DNA of 64,000 nt from Flagellimonas marinaquae (GCF_023716465.1 NZ_CP092415.1:3511501-3575500); one strand, 5' to 3'; shown: positions 7,619 to 16,577, counted from the stretch's first letter. Program-made: numbers and translations. Notes: generated by a model from the letters alone, not told the origin.

Positions 7619-7954
7619 TTATAAAGGTCGGTCAAGGCTGAACAAATAGGATGCAAAATCGCTTTCCAATTTTTTGAAGCGATCTAAATGAACCCTTATT
7701 TCCTTTTCCAGACCATGGGAGAAATCGTTCTTCTTTTGCTGCACTTTTTGCATCAGGCTTTTTTGATGCTTTCTAAAATTATGGATGCCATCTTTTAGTT
7801 CATGGAATTTTTCGAACCGCTGTGGACATTTTGGTTCATAGGTATAAGAATTTAATTTTTGGGAAAGCCGTTGAACCATTCTATCGTTTCTTTCAACCCT
7901 CAACAGCAACATTTCTTGCTGATTTTGAATACTTTTTGGTGCTTTACTTTCCAT
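7619..7954 (-). CDS. Hypothetical coiled-coil protein, 111 residues
   Basis: I do not recognise this protein. It is highly charged, without signal peptide or membrane segment, and looks helical throughout. Leucines and charged residues suggest a coiled coil or helical hairpin (for example RVERNDRMVQRLSQKLNS and LEKEIRVHLDRFKKLESDFASY). A single C-P pair (KCPQRFEK) sits in the middle. Neighbours are the EamA transporter downstream and the OmpA-type lipoprotein upstream, with gaps of about 95 and 160 bases, so it is probably monocistronic. Confidence 0.6.
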   Translation of the reverse strand: MESKAPKSIQNQQEMLLLRVERNDRMVQRLSQKLNSYTYEPKCPQRFEKFHELKDGIHNFRKHQKSLMQKVQQKKNDFSHGLEKEIRVHLDRFKKLESDFASYLFSLDRPL

Positions 7955-8061
7955 GGCAACTCAAGGGTTTCATTTTTAACCTTTTACCTAGATAATTTAC
8001 ATAATTTCTTTCAAATTGTGCTAGTTTAACCCACATTTAATGGTTTATTTAACATCCGTAA

Positions 8062-8093
8062 ACAAAAAAAGGTCCGATATAGTACCGGACCTT
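8062..8093 (-). terminator. Intrinsic terminator after the OmpA-type lipoprotein gene
   Basis: On the minus strand the arms AAGGTCCG (8093-8086) and CGGACCTT (8076-8069) pair perfectly and are followed by a T run (plus-strand A run 8064-8070). It lies 23 bases downstream of the stop codon at 8116. Confidence 0.85.
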
Positions 8094-8115
8094 GATGTGT
8101 TATAAAAGATGAATC

Positions 8116-8808
8116 CTAGTTTTCGGTCTTCTCGTAGGCTTCCTGTTTTAGCTCATCGCTCGCTATAATAGCAAGCTCCACTCGTCTGTTGGCCGCTTTT
8201 CCCGCGGCAGTTTCGTTGGATTCTATAGGCTGTTCTTCGCCATACCATTTCGTGGTAAAGCGACCACTGGAAATTCCTTTGGAAACTAAATAGCTGGTTA
8301 CGGATTGTGCCCGGCGCTGAGATAGGCCCATATTGTATTCGGCCGCGCCATCGCTATCGGTGTGCCCCTCAATTAGAATATTGGTTTTAGGATATTCTTT
8401 AAAAATTCCCGCCAATTTATCCAAAGTTGCTGCAGAAGCGCCTTTAATGTCGGATTTGTTAGTGTCGAAATAAACACCATTCTCCCCACTAAAGGTAACA
8501 TTGATGCCCTCTCCTACCCTTTGTACCTCGGCACCAGGGATTTCCTCTTCGATTTGTTCTGCCTGGCGGTCCATACGATTACCTATATAGCCACCGGCCG
8601 CTCCACCCACAACGGCTCCGATAATGGCGCCCAGGGCAGTATTTCCTTTTCCTACATTGTTTCCTATAATTCCGCCGATCACAGCCCCGCCTCCTGCACC
8701 GATCGCAGCACCTTTTTGGGTATTGTTGGCATTTTTAACGGCATCACAACTAATGATTAGTGTCAGGGCCAAAAAAGCCGTTGCACTTTTTAAAAGTATA
8801 TTTTTCAT
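8116..8808 (-). CDS. OmpA family lipoprotein with glycine-zipper segment
   Basis: I use the ATG at 8808 (230 residues), because the signal peptide begins there. An ATG 24 bases upstream is possible. The order is lipoprotein signal with C21 (LTLIISC), a glycine-zipper stretch of about 50 residues (GAAIGAGGGAVIGG and further G-x3-G repeats), then an OmpA-like peptidoglycan-binding domain from about residue 105 to 220 with ILIEGHTDSDGAAEYNMGLSQRRAQSV. It is expected to tether the outer membrane to the cell wall. It is 4 bases downstream of the lipocalin-like gene's stop codon, so the two form an operon that ends at the terminator. Confidence 0.9.
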   Translation of the reverse strand: MKNILLKSATAFLALTLIISCDAVKNANNTQKGAAIGAGGGAVIGGIIGNNVGKGNTALGAIIGAVVGGAAGGYIGNRMDRQAEQIEEEIPGAEVQRVGEGINVTFSGENGVYFDTNKSDIKGASAATLDKLAGIFKEYPKTNILIEGHTDSDGAAEYNMGLSQRRAQSVTSYLVSKGISSGRFTTKWYGEEQPIESNETAAGKAANRRVELAIIASDELKQEAYEKTEN

Positions 8809-8812
8809 GTAA

Positions 8813-9298
8813 TTATTTTTTTGAGAATTCATAAACTACGGTCACAGGCTGACCACCAACGGACACATTGGATTTAAGTGTCATGGATTGTTCCGTTAGA
8901 TCAACGATGTTCAAACGGTATCCGTATCCTCCGGATATATCCTTTCGTTTTTCGTCGATAAACTTAAATTGCAATTGGCTTTGGTAATTTTGTTGGGGCT
9001 CTACAACGGACCATCTAAAAAAGCGGTCACCGCCTTGGCAAAGCGAACTTTGCTTGATCGTGTAGCGGCCAGTACTGTTGTTATCCCTAAAAAACCACTC
9101 GCTATCCTCAAAGCAGATATCCTCTGCATCGTTAAAGATGGTGGATTTAAAGTTACCTGAATTGTTTTCGTAGTAAACGTTGTCCAAGTTCCAAGTTCCA
9201 CTGAACAAATTTCTTTGTGTTCTCGCGCTCTTGGAAACGGAACATGATGTGAGCAAAAGCCCCATCACGGCAATTAATAATAGTGATCGTTTCATCAT
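8813..9298 (-). CDS. Lipocalin-like lipoprotein
   Basis: From the ATG at 9298 the product is 161 residues. The lipoprotein signal has C19 (GLLLTSCS). It is followed by a lipocalin-like beta-barrel (PF13648 type) with the starting motif LFSGTWNLDNVYYENN and the ending VTVVYEFSKK. An ATG 21 bases upstream and another 3 bases downstream are alternatives. Two cysteines (in EDICFED and SSLCQGG) may form a disulfide. The gene precedes the OmpA-type lipoprotein with a 4-base gap, suggesting a shared outer-membrane role. The ligand is unknown. Confidence 0.82.
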   Translation of the reverse strand: MMKRSLLLIAVMGLLLTSCSVSKSARTQRNLFSGTWNLDNVYYENNSGNFKSTIFNDAEDICFEDSEWFFRDNNSTGRYTIKQSSLCQGGDRFFRWSVVEPQQNYQSQLQFKFIDEKRKDISGGYGYRLNIVDLTEQSMTLKSNVSVGGQPVTVVYEFSKK

Positions 9299-9385
9299 AA
9301 GTATTAAGTTAATGTTCAAAAAATATACGATTGGGGACGTATTTACAGTTGTTAAAGTATTAAAAAAATAGGTAAACCACTCATA

Positions 9386-11365
9386 TTAATATTGATACAG
9401 CTCAATTAATTCTGTTTCAAATCTTTTCTTTGGCAGATAATTCTCTTCGAGCGGTTTGGCAAAAGGTACCGGTGTTTCCAAACTTCCCACCCTTTTTACC
9501 GGGGCATCGAGGTATTTAAAACAATTTTCCATGACCATGGCGGAAATGTCACTTGCCACCCCTCCAAATAAGGTATCTTCTTGTAAAATTATCAATTTAC
9601 CCGTTTTTCTCACAGACTCGTAAATGGTATCTGTATCCAACGGCTGTAAGGTTCTCAAATCTATCAGGTCCGCATCGATCTCCGGGTGGTTTTTCAACGT
9701 TTCCAAAGCCCAGTGCACACCGGCACCATAAGTAACAATGGAAATTGCATTTCCTTTCTTCAAAATATTTGCTTTACCAAACGGGAGCGTGTAATAATCC
9801 GTAGGGACTTCGCCCTTTACACTACGGTACAATCCCTTATGCTCAAAAAATAGAACTGGGTTGGGGTCGTTAATTGCGGTATTGAGCAAGCCTTTGGCAT
9901 CGACCGGAAATGCCGGGTACACCACCTTTAACCCCGGTGTTTTGGTAAACCAGGCCTCGTTGGTCTGCGAATGGAACGGGCCTGCTCCGACACCACCACC
10001 ACATGGCATTCTTACCACTACATCGGCATTTTCGTTCCAACGATAATGCACCTTGGCCAAGTAATTGACAATGGGATTGAATCCCGAACTAACAAAATCG
10101 GCGAACTGCATTTCCATTACGGCTTTCATCCCGTTTATGGACAGGCCCATCGCAGTAGATACTATAGCAGACTCGCAAATAGGTGTATTTCTAACCCTTC
10201 GTTTTCCAAACTTGGACACAAAACCCTCGGTAATTTTAAAAACTCCGCCATAATCGGCAACGTCCTGCCCCATTATAATCAATTCGTTGTGCCTGTACAT
10301 GGATTGTTCCAGGCCTTGGGAGATTGCATCTACGAACCGAATTTCTTCAGTTGCATTTTTTTCAGGAACAATATCTTGATAATCAAATTCTTGATATACT
10401 TCTTTTAACTCCTTACTTTCAATACAGGTCACGGCCGGTTCATCAAAAGCCAACTGAAGATTAGAGTTGATTTCCTCGGTAATCTCAGTTTTTAATGTCT
10501 CGATCATTTCGTTGGTCAGTACACCTTCCTCCAACAAAAAGCTTTCGTAATTGGAAATAGGGTCTTTCCCTCCCCATTCTTTCATTAATTTATCCGGAAC
10601 GTATTTGGTGCCACTGGCCTCTTCGTGCCCCCGCATCCTAAATGTCTTAAACTCCAACAATACAGGTCTCGGTCTTTTGCGAATTGCCCTGCAAAGCTCA
10701 TCAACTTTAGTAAAGACCTCCAAAATGTTGTTTCCGTCGATGATCCTGGACTCTATGCCATATCCTTTGGCCCTATCCGCCAGGTGCTCGCAATTATATT
10801 GTTCGTTTGTGGGTGTGGACAGGCCATAACCGTTGTTCTCGATACAGAACAACACAGGTAAATTCCAAACGGAGGCTACGTTCAACGCTTCGTGAAAATC
10901 CCCTTCGCTGGTCGCCCCTTCTCCTGTAAAAACAGCCGTTACCCGCTTTTTTCTCCTTAGCATATCGGCCAATGCAATTCCATCGGCAACACCTAATTGT
11001 GGGCCCAAATGGGAGATCATCCCCACGATTTTATATTCTTGGGTTCCAAAATGGAAACTTCGGTCCCTACCTTGTGTAAATCCGTTCTGCTTGCCTTGCC
11101 ATTGGGAAAAAAGTCGGTTCAATGGGATGTTGCGCGAGGTAAAAACCCCTAGATTTCGGTGCATGGGCAGAATGTACTCGTTTTCCTTAAGAGCTTGTGT
11201 AACCCCTACAGAAATGGCCTCTTGGCCCATACCACTAAACCATTTTGAAATTTTGCCCTGCCTAAGTAGAATCAGCATCTTTTCCTCTATCATTCTAGGC
11301 TTCAGCATACCTTTGTACAAATCCAGCAACTTATGTTCTTCCAAGTTGCCCACATGATATCTCAT
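9386..11365 (-). CDS. Fused E1 alpha/beta of a branched-chain-type 2-oxoacid dehydrogenase
   Basis: The product is 659 residues and joins both E1 subunits in one chain. Residues 1 to about 325 are E1-alpha, with the ThDP motif beginning GEGATSEGDFHEALN and ending CIENNGYGLS. Residues from about 337 are E1-beta, with MGQDVADYGGVFKIT, the ThDP-contacting segment ending NTPICESAIVSTAMG, and a transketolase C-terminal domain. E1 decarboxylates 2-oxoacids and passes the acyl group to a lipoylated E2. Fusion is usual in Flavobacteriia, where this type is generally annotated as 2-oxoisovalerate dehydrogenase. No E2 or E3 gene is adjacent. A second, more diverged fused E1 is at 54434-56845. Confidence 0.92.
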   Translation of the reverse strand: MRYHVGNLEEHKLLDLYKGMLKPRMIEEKMLILLRQGKISKWFSGMGQEAISVGVTQALKENEYILPMHRNLGVFTSRNIPLNRLFSQWQGKQNGFTQGRDRSFHFGTQEYKIVGMISHLGPQLGVADGIALADMLRRKKRVTAVFTGEGATSEGDFHEALNVASVWNLPVLFCIENNGYGLSTPTNEQYNCEHLADRAKGYGIESRIIDGNNILEVFTKVDELCRAIRKRPRPVLLEFKTFRMRGHEEASGTKYVPDKLMKEWGGKDPISNYESFLLEEGVLTNEMIETLKTEITEEINSNLQLAFDEPAVTCIESKELKEVYQEFDYQDIVPEKNATEEIRFVDAISQGLEQSMYRHNELIIMGQDVADYGGVFKITEGFVSKFGKRRVRNTPICESAIVSTAMGLSINGMKAVMEMQFADFVSSGFNPIVNYLAKVHYRWNENADVVVRMPCGGGVGAGPFHSQTNEAWFTKTPGLKVVYPAFPVDAKGLLNTAINDPNPVLFFEHKGLYRSVKGEVPTDYYTLPFGKANILKKGNAISIVTYGAGVHWALETLKNHPEIDADLIDLRTLQPLDTDTIYESVRKTGKLIILQEDTLFGGVASDISAMVMENCFKYLDAPVKRVGSLETPVPFAKPLEENYLPKKRFETELIELYQY

Positions 11366-11454
11366 ACAATAAAATTCTGTTCGGTAAATGTAGTAAAAAG
11401 CCGTTCAAACTCTTAAGAAAAGAAAATCCTAAAGCAGAATTTCCTATTTTTGAT

Positions 11455-11462
11455 ATTATTCC
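11455..11462 (+). promoter_or_regulatory. -7 promoter element of the oxygenase/SUI1 operon
   Basis: TATTTTTG matches the Bacteroidetes -7 consensus TAnnTTTG, 12 bases upstream of the ATG at 11475. No convincing -33 element was identified. Confidence 0.5.
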
Positions 11463-11474
11463 AAAGATGATATT

Positions 11475-12425
11475 ATGAGTGCTATACCAAGCGTGGACCT
11501 GAAAGATTTTGTTTCGGGCGATCCAGAACGAAAGGATAAATTTGTGAAAGAAATTGGTACCGCTTTCGAGGATATCGGTTTTGTTGCCTTGGGCGGACAT
11601 TTTTTATCCGATGAACTGGTCGAAAGTCTTTATTCCGAGATTAAAAAATTCTTTGAGCTACCACAAGAAGTTAAAGACACATACGAGATAGAGGGCATTG
11701 GGGGGCAAAGAGGCTACACTTCCTTCGGAAAAGAACACGCCAAGGGGAAAAAGGAAGGCGACCTTAAAGAGTTTTGGCATTTTGGCCAATACGTTGAGGA
11801 CAACCCAAAACTAAAAGCTGAATATCCGGATAATGTAACGGTCAAAGAACTGCCCAACTTTAACAGTGTTGGTAAAGAAACATACCAAATGCTGGAAAAA
11901 ACAGCAAAATATGTGTTGCGTGCCCTGGCATTGCACCTAGGGCTAGAGGAAAACTACTTTGATGATTACATTAAAAATGGCAATTCCATTTTGAGACCCA
12001 TACACTACCCTCCTATTACCGAAGAACCCAAGAATGCGGTAAGAGCTGCGGCCCATGGGGACATTAATCTTATTACTTTGTTGATGGGCGCCCATGGCAA
12101 GGGGCTTCAAGTAAAAGATCACCAAGGCAATTGGGTGGATGCCATTGCCAAACCCGACCAGTTGATGATCAATGTCGGTGATATGCTGTCCAGATTGTCC
12201 AACAATAAGCTAAAATCCACTATTCACCAGGTAGTAAACCCACCAAGGGAACTTTGGGGCACTTCGCGCTATTCCATTCCATTTTTTATGCATCCAGTGA
12301 GCGATATGCCTTTAAATTGTTTGGAAAATTGCATCGACGAAGAGCACCCGAAAGCATTTGATGACATTACTGCGGGAGAGTTTTTGCACGAAAGATTAAT
12401 CGATTTAGGACTGATAAAGAAATAA
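11475..12425 (+). CDS. Isopenicillin-N-synthase-like 2OG-Fe(II) oxygenase
   Basis: The product is 316 residues with the DIOX_N domain (about 1-120, opening IPSVDLKDFV) and the jelly-roll oxygenase domain (about 165-290). The iron ligands are visible as H194-x-D196 (AAHGDINLITLL) and H251 (STIHQVV). The 2-oxoglutarate carboxylate-binding pair is R265-x-S267 (RYSIPFF). These residues are intact, so an active 2OG-dependent or IPNS-type oxygenase is expected. The substrate cannot be told from sequence. The gene is followed after 2 bases by the SUI1 gene, so the two are translated from one message. Confidence 0.92.
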   Translation: MSAIPSVDLKDFVSGDPERKDKFVKEIGTAFEDIGFVALGGHFLSDELVESLYSEIKKFFELPQEVKDTYEIEGIGGQRGYTSFGKEHAKGKKEGDLKEFWHFGQYVEDNPKLKAEYPDNVTVKELPNFNSVGKETYQMLEKTAKYVLRALALHLGLEENYFDDYIKNGNSILRPIHYPPITEEPKNAVRAAAHGDINLITLLMGAHGKGLQVKDHQGNWVDAIAKPDQLMINVGDMLSRLSNNKLKSTIHQVVNPPRELWGTSRYSIPFFMHPVSDMPLNCLENCIDEEHPKAFDDITAGEFLHERLIDLGLIKK

Positions 12426-12427
12426 AT

Positions 12428-12757
12428 ATGGACCTGGGAGACCAATTAAAAAACCTATTTCCAGACCACGTTCCAGAAGAAGAACCCGATAAAGAACAGG
12501 GAAAATCGCCATATTGGCTGCAGGATGAACCTGTTATCTGCAAATATGAAAAACGCAAAGGCAAGCCCATAACCATTATTGAAGGGTACAATGGAGCCAA
12601 CAGTGACTTCAAAAAATTGACCAAAGACCTAAAAACTTTTTTAGGGGTAGGCGGCAGTTTTAAGAACGAAACCATAATCATACAAGGGGATTACAGGGAT
12701 AAAATAATGGATTTCCTAAAGGAAAATGGGTTTTCGGTAAAACGCGTCGGTGGATGA
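12428..12757 (+). CDS. SUI1/eIF1-like translation initiation factor (YciH type)
   Basis: The product is 109 residues with an acidic N-terminus (about 1-30) and a SUI1 domain (PF01253) from about residue 33. Recognisable parts are KRKGKPITIIEGYNG, LKKLTKDLK-like FKKLTKDLKTFLGVGGSFKNETIIIQGDY and IMDFLKENGFSVKRVGG. YciH-type factors bind the 30S subunit and affect start-site discrimination under stress. The length and the V-GG-S-x-K motif are normal. It follows the oxygenase gene with a 2-base gap. Translational coupling is likely because there is room for no independent promoter. Confidence 0.93.
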   Translation: MDLGDQLKNLFPDHVPEEEPDKEQGKSPYWLQDEPVICKYEKRKGKPITIIEGYNGANSDFKKLTKDLKTFLGVGGSFKNETIIIQGDYRDKIMDFLKENGFSVKRVGG

Positions 12758-12900
12758 TGTTCAACCATTCCGCAATAGAATAAAGTGGATTTATTGATAG
12801 TCAAGCAACCCGGGGACACCAATGTTTTTTTAAAAAATTTTTGTGTTGTTGCTTTAAGTCTTACTTTTATTATTCCTAACCAACGAAAATAAAGCTGAAA

Positions 12901-13833
12901 ATGAAATCACTGTTGCACATAACCAACGGGGACAGTTTCACATCCAAACTACAGTCTTTACAGTTAAAAGGAGATGTAATTACATGGAGGGAAATGCTTT
13001 GCGAAGGCAAAACACTCTCCACAGTAGGGAGCGAATCGTTCTGGAAAACCAGGTTCGAATTCCTCAATAAAAATTACAAAGTCTCCAAGTCTTGGTTTAT
13101 TGAAAAAACCTTAAAGGAATATAGATCTCTATGCAACCATAAACAACAAGATCAAATTGTTTTGTGGTTCGAATACGATCTTTTTTGTCAAATAAATATG
13201 CTGGCGGTATTGAGCTGGCTAAAAACTCATAGAAGACATGCCGAAGTATCTCTTGTATGCAGTGGCAAAGAAGACAATTCCGGCAGACTATACGGTCTTA
13301 ACGAACTGAGCGATGACAAATTATTGGAGCTTTACGATAATCGAAAGGTACTGACCCAGGATGACATTGAATATGCGGACTACATTTGGCAATTATATTG
13401 TAGCGACAACCCTATCCGATTAGAAAATCAAATTGCCAACAACGATTTCCAATTCGAATACCTCTCCGATGCCCTCAAAACCCATCTTAAACGATTCCCT
13501 ACCATTAAAAATGGATTGAACGACCTTGAGAACCATATTTTGGAAACCGCAAAGAGCCAAAAACCTAAATCCAAAAAGGAATTGATGCGCGAGTTGTTGA
13601 CAAATCAAGGATTTTATGGTTTTGGTGATACACAGTACGAACGAATGATTTTATCCCTAAAACCGCTTTTTAGTTCTTTTGACCCGGTAAAACTTACAAA
13701 AAAGGGACTGGATGTTTTAAAGCAGGACACTAATTATTATTCAGAAATACGTGATAATCAAATGTATTTGGGAGGCTCCTTAAAGTATAACTTCTTATAC
13801 AATACCGATACAAACCGCATTCTTAAATTGTAA
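12901..13833 (+). CDS. DUF1835 domain protein
   Basis: The product is 310 residues with no signal or membrane segment. The N-terminal 120 residues have the DUF1835 pattern (PF08874): LLHITNGDSFTSKL, DVITWREMLCEGKT, and later QDQIVLWFEYDLFCQINMLAVLSWL. The C-terminal half carries a winged-helix-like region ending TKKGLDVLKQ. Family members have no established activity. The gene starts after a 143-base gap in which I see no other feature and ends 5 bases before the nucleoside phosphorylase gene, so the two are cotranscribed. Confidence 0.85.
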   Translation: MKSLLHITNGDSFTSKLQSLQLKGDVITWREMLCEGKTLSTVGSESFWKTRFEFLNKNYKVSKSWFIEKTLKEYRSLCNHKQQDQIVLWFEYDLFCQINMLAVLSWLKTHRRHAEVSLVCSGKEDNSGRLYGLNELSDDKLLELYDNRKVLTQDDIEYADYIWQLYCSDNPIRLENQIANNDFQFEYLSDALKTHLKRFPTIKNGLNDLENHILETAKSQKPKSKKELMRELLTNQGFYGFGDTQYERMILSLKPLFSSFDPVKLTKKGLDVLKQDTNYYSEIRDNQMYLGGSLKYNFLYNTDTNRILKL

Positions 13834-13838
13834 CCAAA

Positions 13839-14717
13839 ATGGATTCATCTTTGGGCAACTCAGAGCTTATTCTGAATCCTGATGGAAGTATCTATCACCT
13901 GAACCTGCACCCAGGTGACATTGCCCATACCATAATTACCGTGGGCGATCAAAATCGAGTCCATGAAGTTTCCAAATACTTTGATTCCATTGAAGTAAAA
14001 AAGAGTAAACGCGAATTTGTTACACATACCGGATATTGTTCCGGTAAACGGATTACAGTAATCTCCACAGGCATCGGTACCGACAATATCGACATTGTTT
14101 TTAATGAACTCGACGCACTCGTAAACATAGATTTTACTTCTAGACAAATTAAATCAGAAAAGAAACAGCTTAATTTTATACGGGTCGGTACATCTGGCTC
14201 ACTACAAGCCGATATTCCCGTTGACTCTTTTTTGATGAGTGCTGCAGGAATAGGTTTTGACAACCTGATGCACTTTTATGATAGTACGGATATTCGGAAC
14301 ACCGAACTGGAATCTCATCTTACCAATTACTTGTCATGGGACGATTACCATATACACCCGTATGTGGTCGATTTTGATGAAAAATTAGGTGAAGTAATGC
14401 GTTCAAATCGTATACGATTGGGTATAACAGGAACAAATTCAGGATTTTATGGGCCTCAAGGAAGAGTATTAAGACTACAACCGGCAATTCCTGACTTTAA
14501 CGAAAAACTTGCTGGTTTTACCTATAAAAACCTAAAGATCACCAATCTGGAAATGGAAACCGCTGCCATGTACGGTATTGCCAAATTACATGGACATAGA
14601 GCTATTTCATTAAATGCCATAATTGCCAATAGGGCAACAAGCGAGTTTTCCAAGGATGGAAAAAAGACCATAGATGAGTTGATACAATATACCTTGGAGT
14701 GCATAGTCAAAAGTTAA
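13839..14717 (+). CDS. Uridine-phosphorylase-like nucleoside phosphorylase
   Basis: The product is 292 residues of the PNP/UDP family (PF01048). Visible hallmarks are HPGDIAHTIITVGDQNRV (phosphate-binding loop near the N-terminus), VISTGIGTDNIDIVFNEL (phosphate/ribose site), FIRVGTSGSLQADI and the ribose-binding ITNLEMETAAMYGIAKL near residue 233. It splits nucleosides with phosphate to a base and ribose-1-phosphate. The best comparison is with uridine phosphorylase, but substrate preference is not certain from sequence. It follows the DUF1835 gene closely, and the substrate-binding protein gene follows after about 80 bases. Confidence 0.9.
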   Translation: MDSSLGNSELILNPDGSIYHLNLHPGDIAHTIITVGDQNRVHEVSKYFDSIEVKKSKREFVTHTGYCSGKRITVISTGIGTDNIDIVFNELDALVNIDFTSRQIKSEKKQLNFIRVGTSGSLQADIPVDSFLMSAAGIGFDNLMHFYDSTDIRNTELESHLTNYLSWDDYHIHPYVVDFDEKLGEVMRSNRIRLGITGTNSGFYGPQGRVLRLQPAIPDFNEKLAGFTYKNLKITNLEMETAAMYGIAKLHGHRAISLNAIIANRATSEFSKDGKKTIDELIQYTLECIVKS

Positions 14718-14797
14718 CTGGTATAATTTTATATCTTCAGTTTTTTAAAATATACCGACCGGAACCCTATGAAACAAACCATGAAAAAAATCGCCAA

Positions 14798-15646
14798 ATG
14801 AAAAGAGTAAAGATTATTGGGGTTCCAGAACATTTTAACCTGCCATGGCACCTGGCACTCGAGGACAATGCCTTTAAGGATAGGGGCATCCAACTCGAGT
14901 GGACCGATATACCTGAAGGTACCGGAAAAATGACCCAAATGCTTCAACACGGCGAAGCGGACCTTGGCGTAATCCTCACCGAAGGGGTCATTAAAAGTAT
15001 TTCACAGGGAAATCCCGTAAAAATTGTGCAAGAATATGTATCCTCTCCCCTACTTTGGGGCATTCATGTGGATGCCAACAGTGAACGAAATTCTGTCGCA
15101 GCTCTTAAAGATGATAAAGTTGCCATTAGCCGAATGGGAAGTGGAAGTCATTTAATGGCCTATATCCATGCACAGGACAGTGGCTGGGATACGGAAAACC
15201 TGGAGTTTGAAATCATCAATAATTTGGATGGAGCAGTAGAAAACCTATCAAATGGTTCCAACGCTTATTTTATGTGGGAACATTTTACCACAAAACCACT
15301 TGTGGACAATGGCACCTTTAGGCGTTTGGGCGACTGCCCTACCCCTTGGCCTTGTTTTGTGATTGCTGCCACGGACACATTTATTTCCAAAAACGCCGGT
15401 GCCCTGGCTCATATTCTGGATATCATCAACACCTATACTTCAGAATTTAAGCAAATTCCAAGTATAGACAGGACATTGTCCAACAGATACGGGCAAAAAC
15501 TGGAAGACATAAAAGAATGGCTTTCCAAAACCACTTGGGGACAAAAGCAATTGCCTGAACAAACCGTAAATGAGGTTCAATCCAGACTATTTGATCTAAA
15601 CTTGATTGACGAAGTAAAATCGCCGAAAACCTTTCTTTGGAAATAA
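14798..15646 (+). CDS. Periplasmic-binding-fold (NMT1/THI5-like) protein without signal peptide
   Basis: I use the ATG at 14798 (282 residues), because the fold begins at once (KRVKIIGVPEHFNLPWHLALED). An upstream in-frame ATG at 14699 overlaps the phosphorylase gene. The sequence resembles ABC-transporter solute-binding proteins of the NMT1/THI5 class: GTGKMTQMLQHGEADLGVILTEG, a hinge, then AISRMGSGSHLMAY and a WEHFTTKPLVDNGTFRRLG segment. There is no signal peptide or lipobox and no transporter gene nearby, so a cytosolic sensor or enzyme role is possible. A ten-codon frame at 14769-14801 overlaps the start codon as ATGA. Confidence 0.75.
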   Translation: MKRVKIIGVPEHFNLPWHLALEDNAFKDRGIQLEWTDIPEGTGKMTQMLQHGEADLGVILTEGVIKSISQGNPVKIVQEYVSSPLLWGIHVDANSERNSVAALKDDKVAISRMGSGSHLMAYIHAQDSGWDTENLEFEIINNLDGAVENLSNGSNAYFMWEHFTTKPLVDNGTFRRLGDCPTPWPCFVIAATDTFISKNAGALAHILDIINTYTSEFKQIPSIDRTLSNRYGQKLEDIKEWLSKTTWGQKQLPEQTVNEVQSRLFDLNLIDEVKSPKTFLWK

Positions 15647-15672
15647 GATCCAGTTGGGGCAAAAGTACCGTC

Positions 15673-16338
15673 CTACCAATCAATGGGCGTTTTGCCCATT
15701 TGGGCCAATAATGTATTTGTTTTGCTGAAATGCTGATTGCCGAACCACAGTCCACGGTTGGCGCTCAATGGCGATGGATGACCGGAGGTCAAAATGTGAT
15801 GCTTCGTTGTATCGATCAATGATGATTTTTTCTTGGCAAATCCACCCCAGAGCAAAAAAATAACGCCCTCCAATTCATTTGAAACTGTTTGTATCACCGC
15901 ATCGGTAAATTGCTCCCAACCTTTTTTTTGATGGCTTCCGGCCTGTTGCGCCCTTACCGTAAGCGTAGCGTTCAACAATAGAACCCCTTGATCGGCCCAA
16001 CGTTGCAGATTACCACTTTCTGGATAAGGTTTGCCCAAATCCATATTGATCTCTTTAAAAATATTCATCAAAGATAGCGGATGTGGAATCCCGTCTTTGA
16101 CCGAAAAGCACAGCCCATTGGCTTGATCGGGGCCATGATAAGGATCTTGACCGATCACAACAACCTTGGTTTCGTGAAACGGAAAATGATTAAAAGCCGA
16201 AAAAATCTCTTGGTCCTTTGGGTAGCAAGTGTATTGCTGATATTCCTGTTTTACAAATCCGGTCAACTCCTTAAAATAAGGTTTATCAAACTCCTTTTGA
16301 AGTTGAATTTTCCAACTAGGCCCAATGTTTACGTCCAT
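15673..16338 (-). CDS. ung: Uracil-DNA glycosylase
   Basis: The product is 221 residues, the normal length of family 1 UDG. The water-activating motif GQDPYHGP is present with D65, and so is LCFSV for uracil stacking and the C-terminal HPSPLSANRG motif with the catalytic histidine. The enzyme removes uracil from DNA, starting base-excision repair. It lies 9 bases downstream of a 34-residue membrane protein gene in the same direction. On the other side it converges with the binding-protein gene, 26 bases apart. Confidence 0.97.
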   Translation of the reverse strand: MDVNIGPSWKIQLQKEFDKPYFKELTGFVKQEYQQYTCYPKDQEIFSAFNHFPFHETKVVVIGQDPYHGPDQANGLCFSVKDGIPHPLSLMNIFKEINMDLGKPYPESGNLQRWADQGVLLLNATLTVRAQQAGSHQKKGWEQFTDAVIQTVSNELEGVIFLLWGGFAKKKSSLIDTTKHHILTSGHPSPLSANRGLWFGNQHFSKTNTLLAQMGKTPIDW

Positions 16339-16347
16339 GTGATAACT

Positions 16348-16452
16348 TTACTTCTTTTTGGTCAGTTTATAGATCAAATACCCGATTCCAACCACAAAAT
16401 GTAGCAATATCACCCCAGCTATAATATAAATAACGGTATTGTCGCCCCTCAT
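16348..16452 (-). CDS. 34-residue membrane protein upstream of ung
   Basis: A short frame runs from the ATG at 16452 to the TAA at 16350-16348. It starts MRGDNTV, has a hydrophobic helix of about 20 residues (I, V, L, G rich, ending IGYLIYK), and ends in a basic tail LTKKK. The layout is a single-span membrane protein with a cytoplasmic positive tail. It ends 9 bases before the ung start codon, so the two share a message. I know of no function. Support comes from composition, compact spacing and lack of any alternative content in the gap. Confidence 0.6.
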   Translation of the reverse strand: MRGDNTVIYIIAGVILLHFVVGIGYLIYKLTKKK

Positions 16453-16551
16453 TTTAACTTAGATCTATGTAAAGGATTAAGCTGCAATCAAAAGTACACA
16501 AACCAACTTGTTTTTGCCAAAGGGCGTGTCTTTAAAAACACATCAAAATCA

Positions 16552-16559
16552 TATCTTTG
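16552..16559 (+). promoter_or_regulatory. -7 promoter element of mutS2
   Basis: TATCTTTG fits TAnnTTTG. It lies 18 bases upstream of the ATG at 16578. A five-codon frame starting at the ATG at 16562 ends just before the mutS2 start. Confidence 0.55.
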
Positions 16560-16577
16560 CGATGCTAGAAGAAATAG

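Noticed and set aside
12758..12900. Small RNA or terminator before the DUF1835 gene
   Set aside because: The T- and A-rich stretch has no clear stem, so neither can be supported.
14769..14801. Ten-codon leader peptide MKQTMKKIAK before the binding-protein gene
   Set aside because: It is too short, has no attenuator-type codon run and no hairpin, so it is probably chance, although the overlap of its stop with the next ATG is noted.
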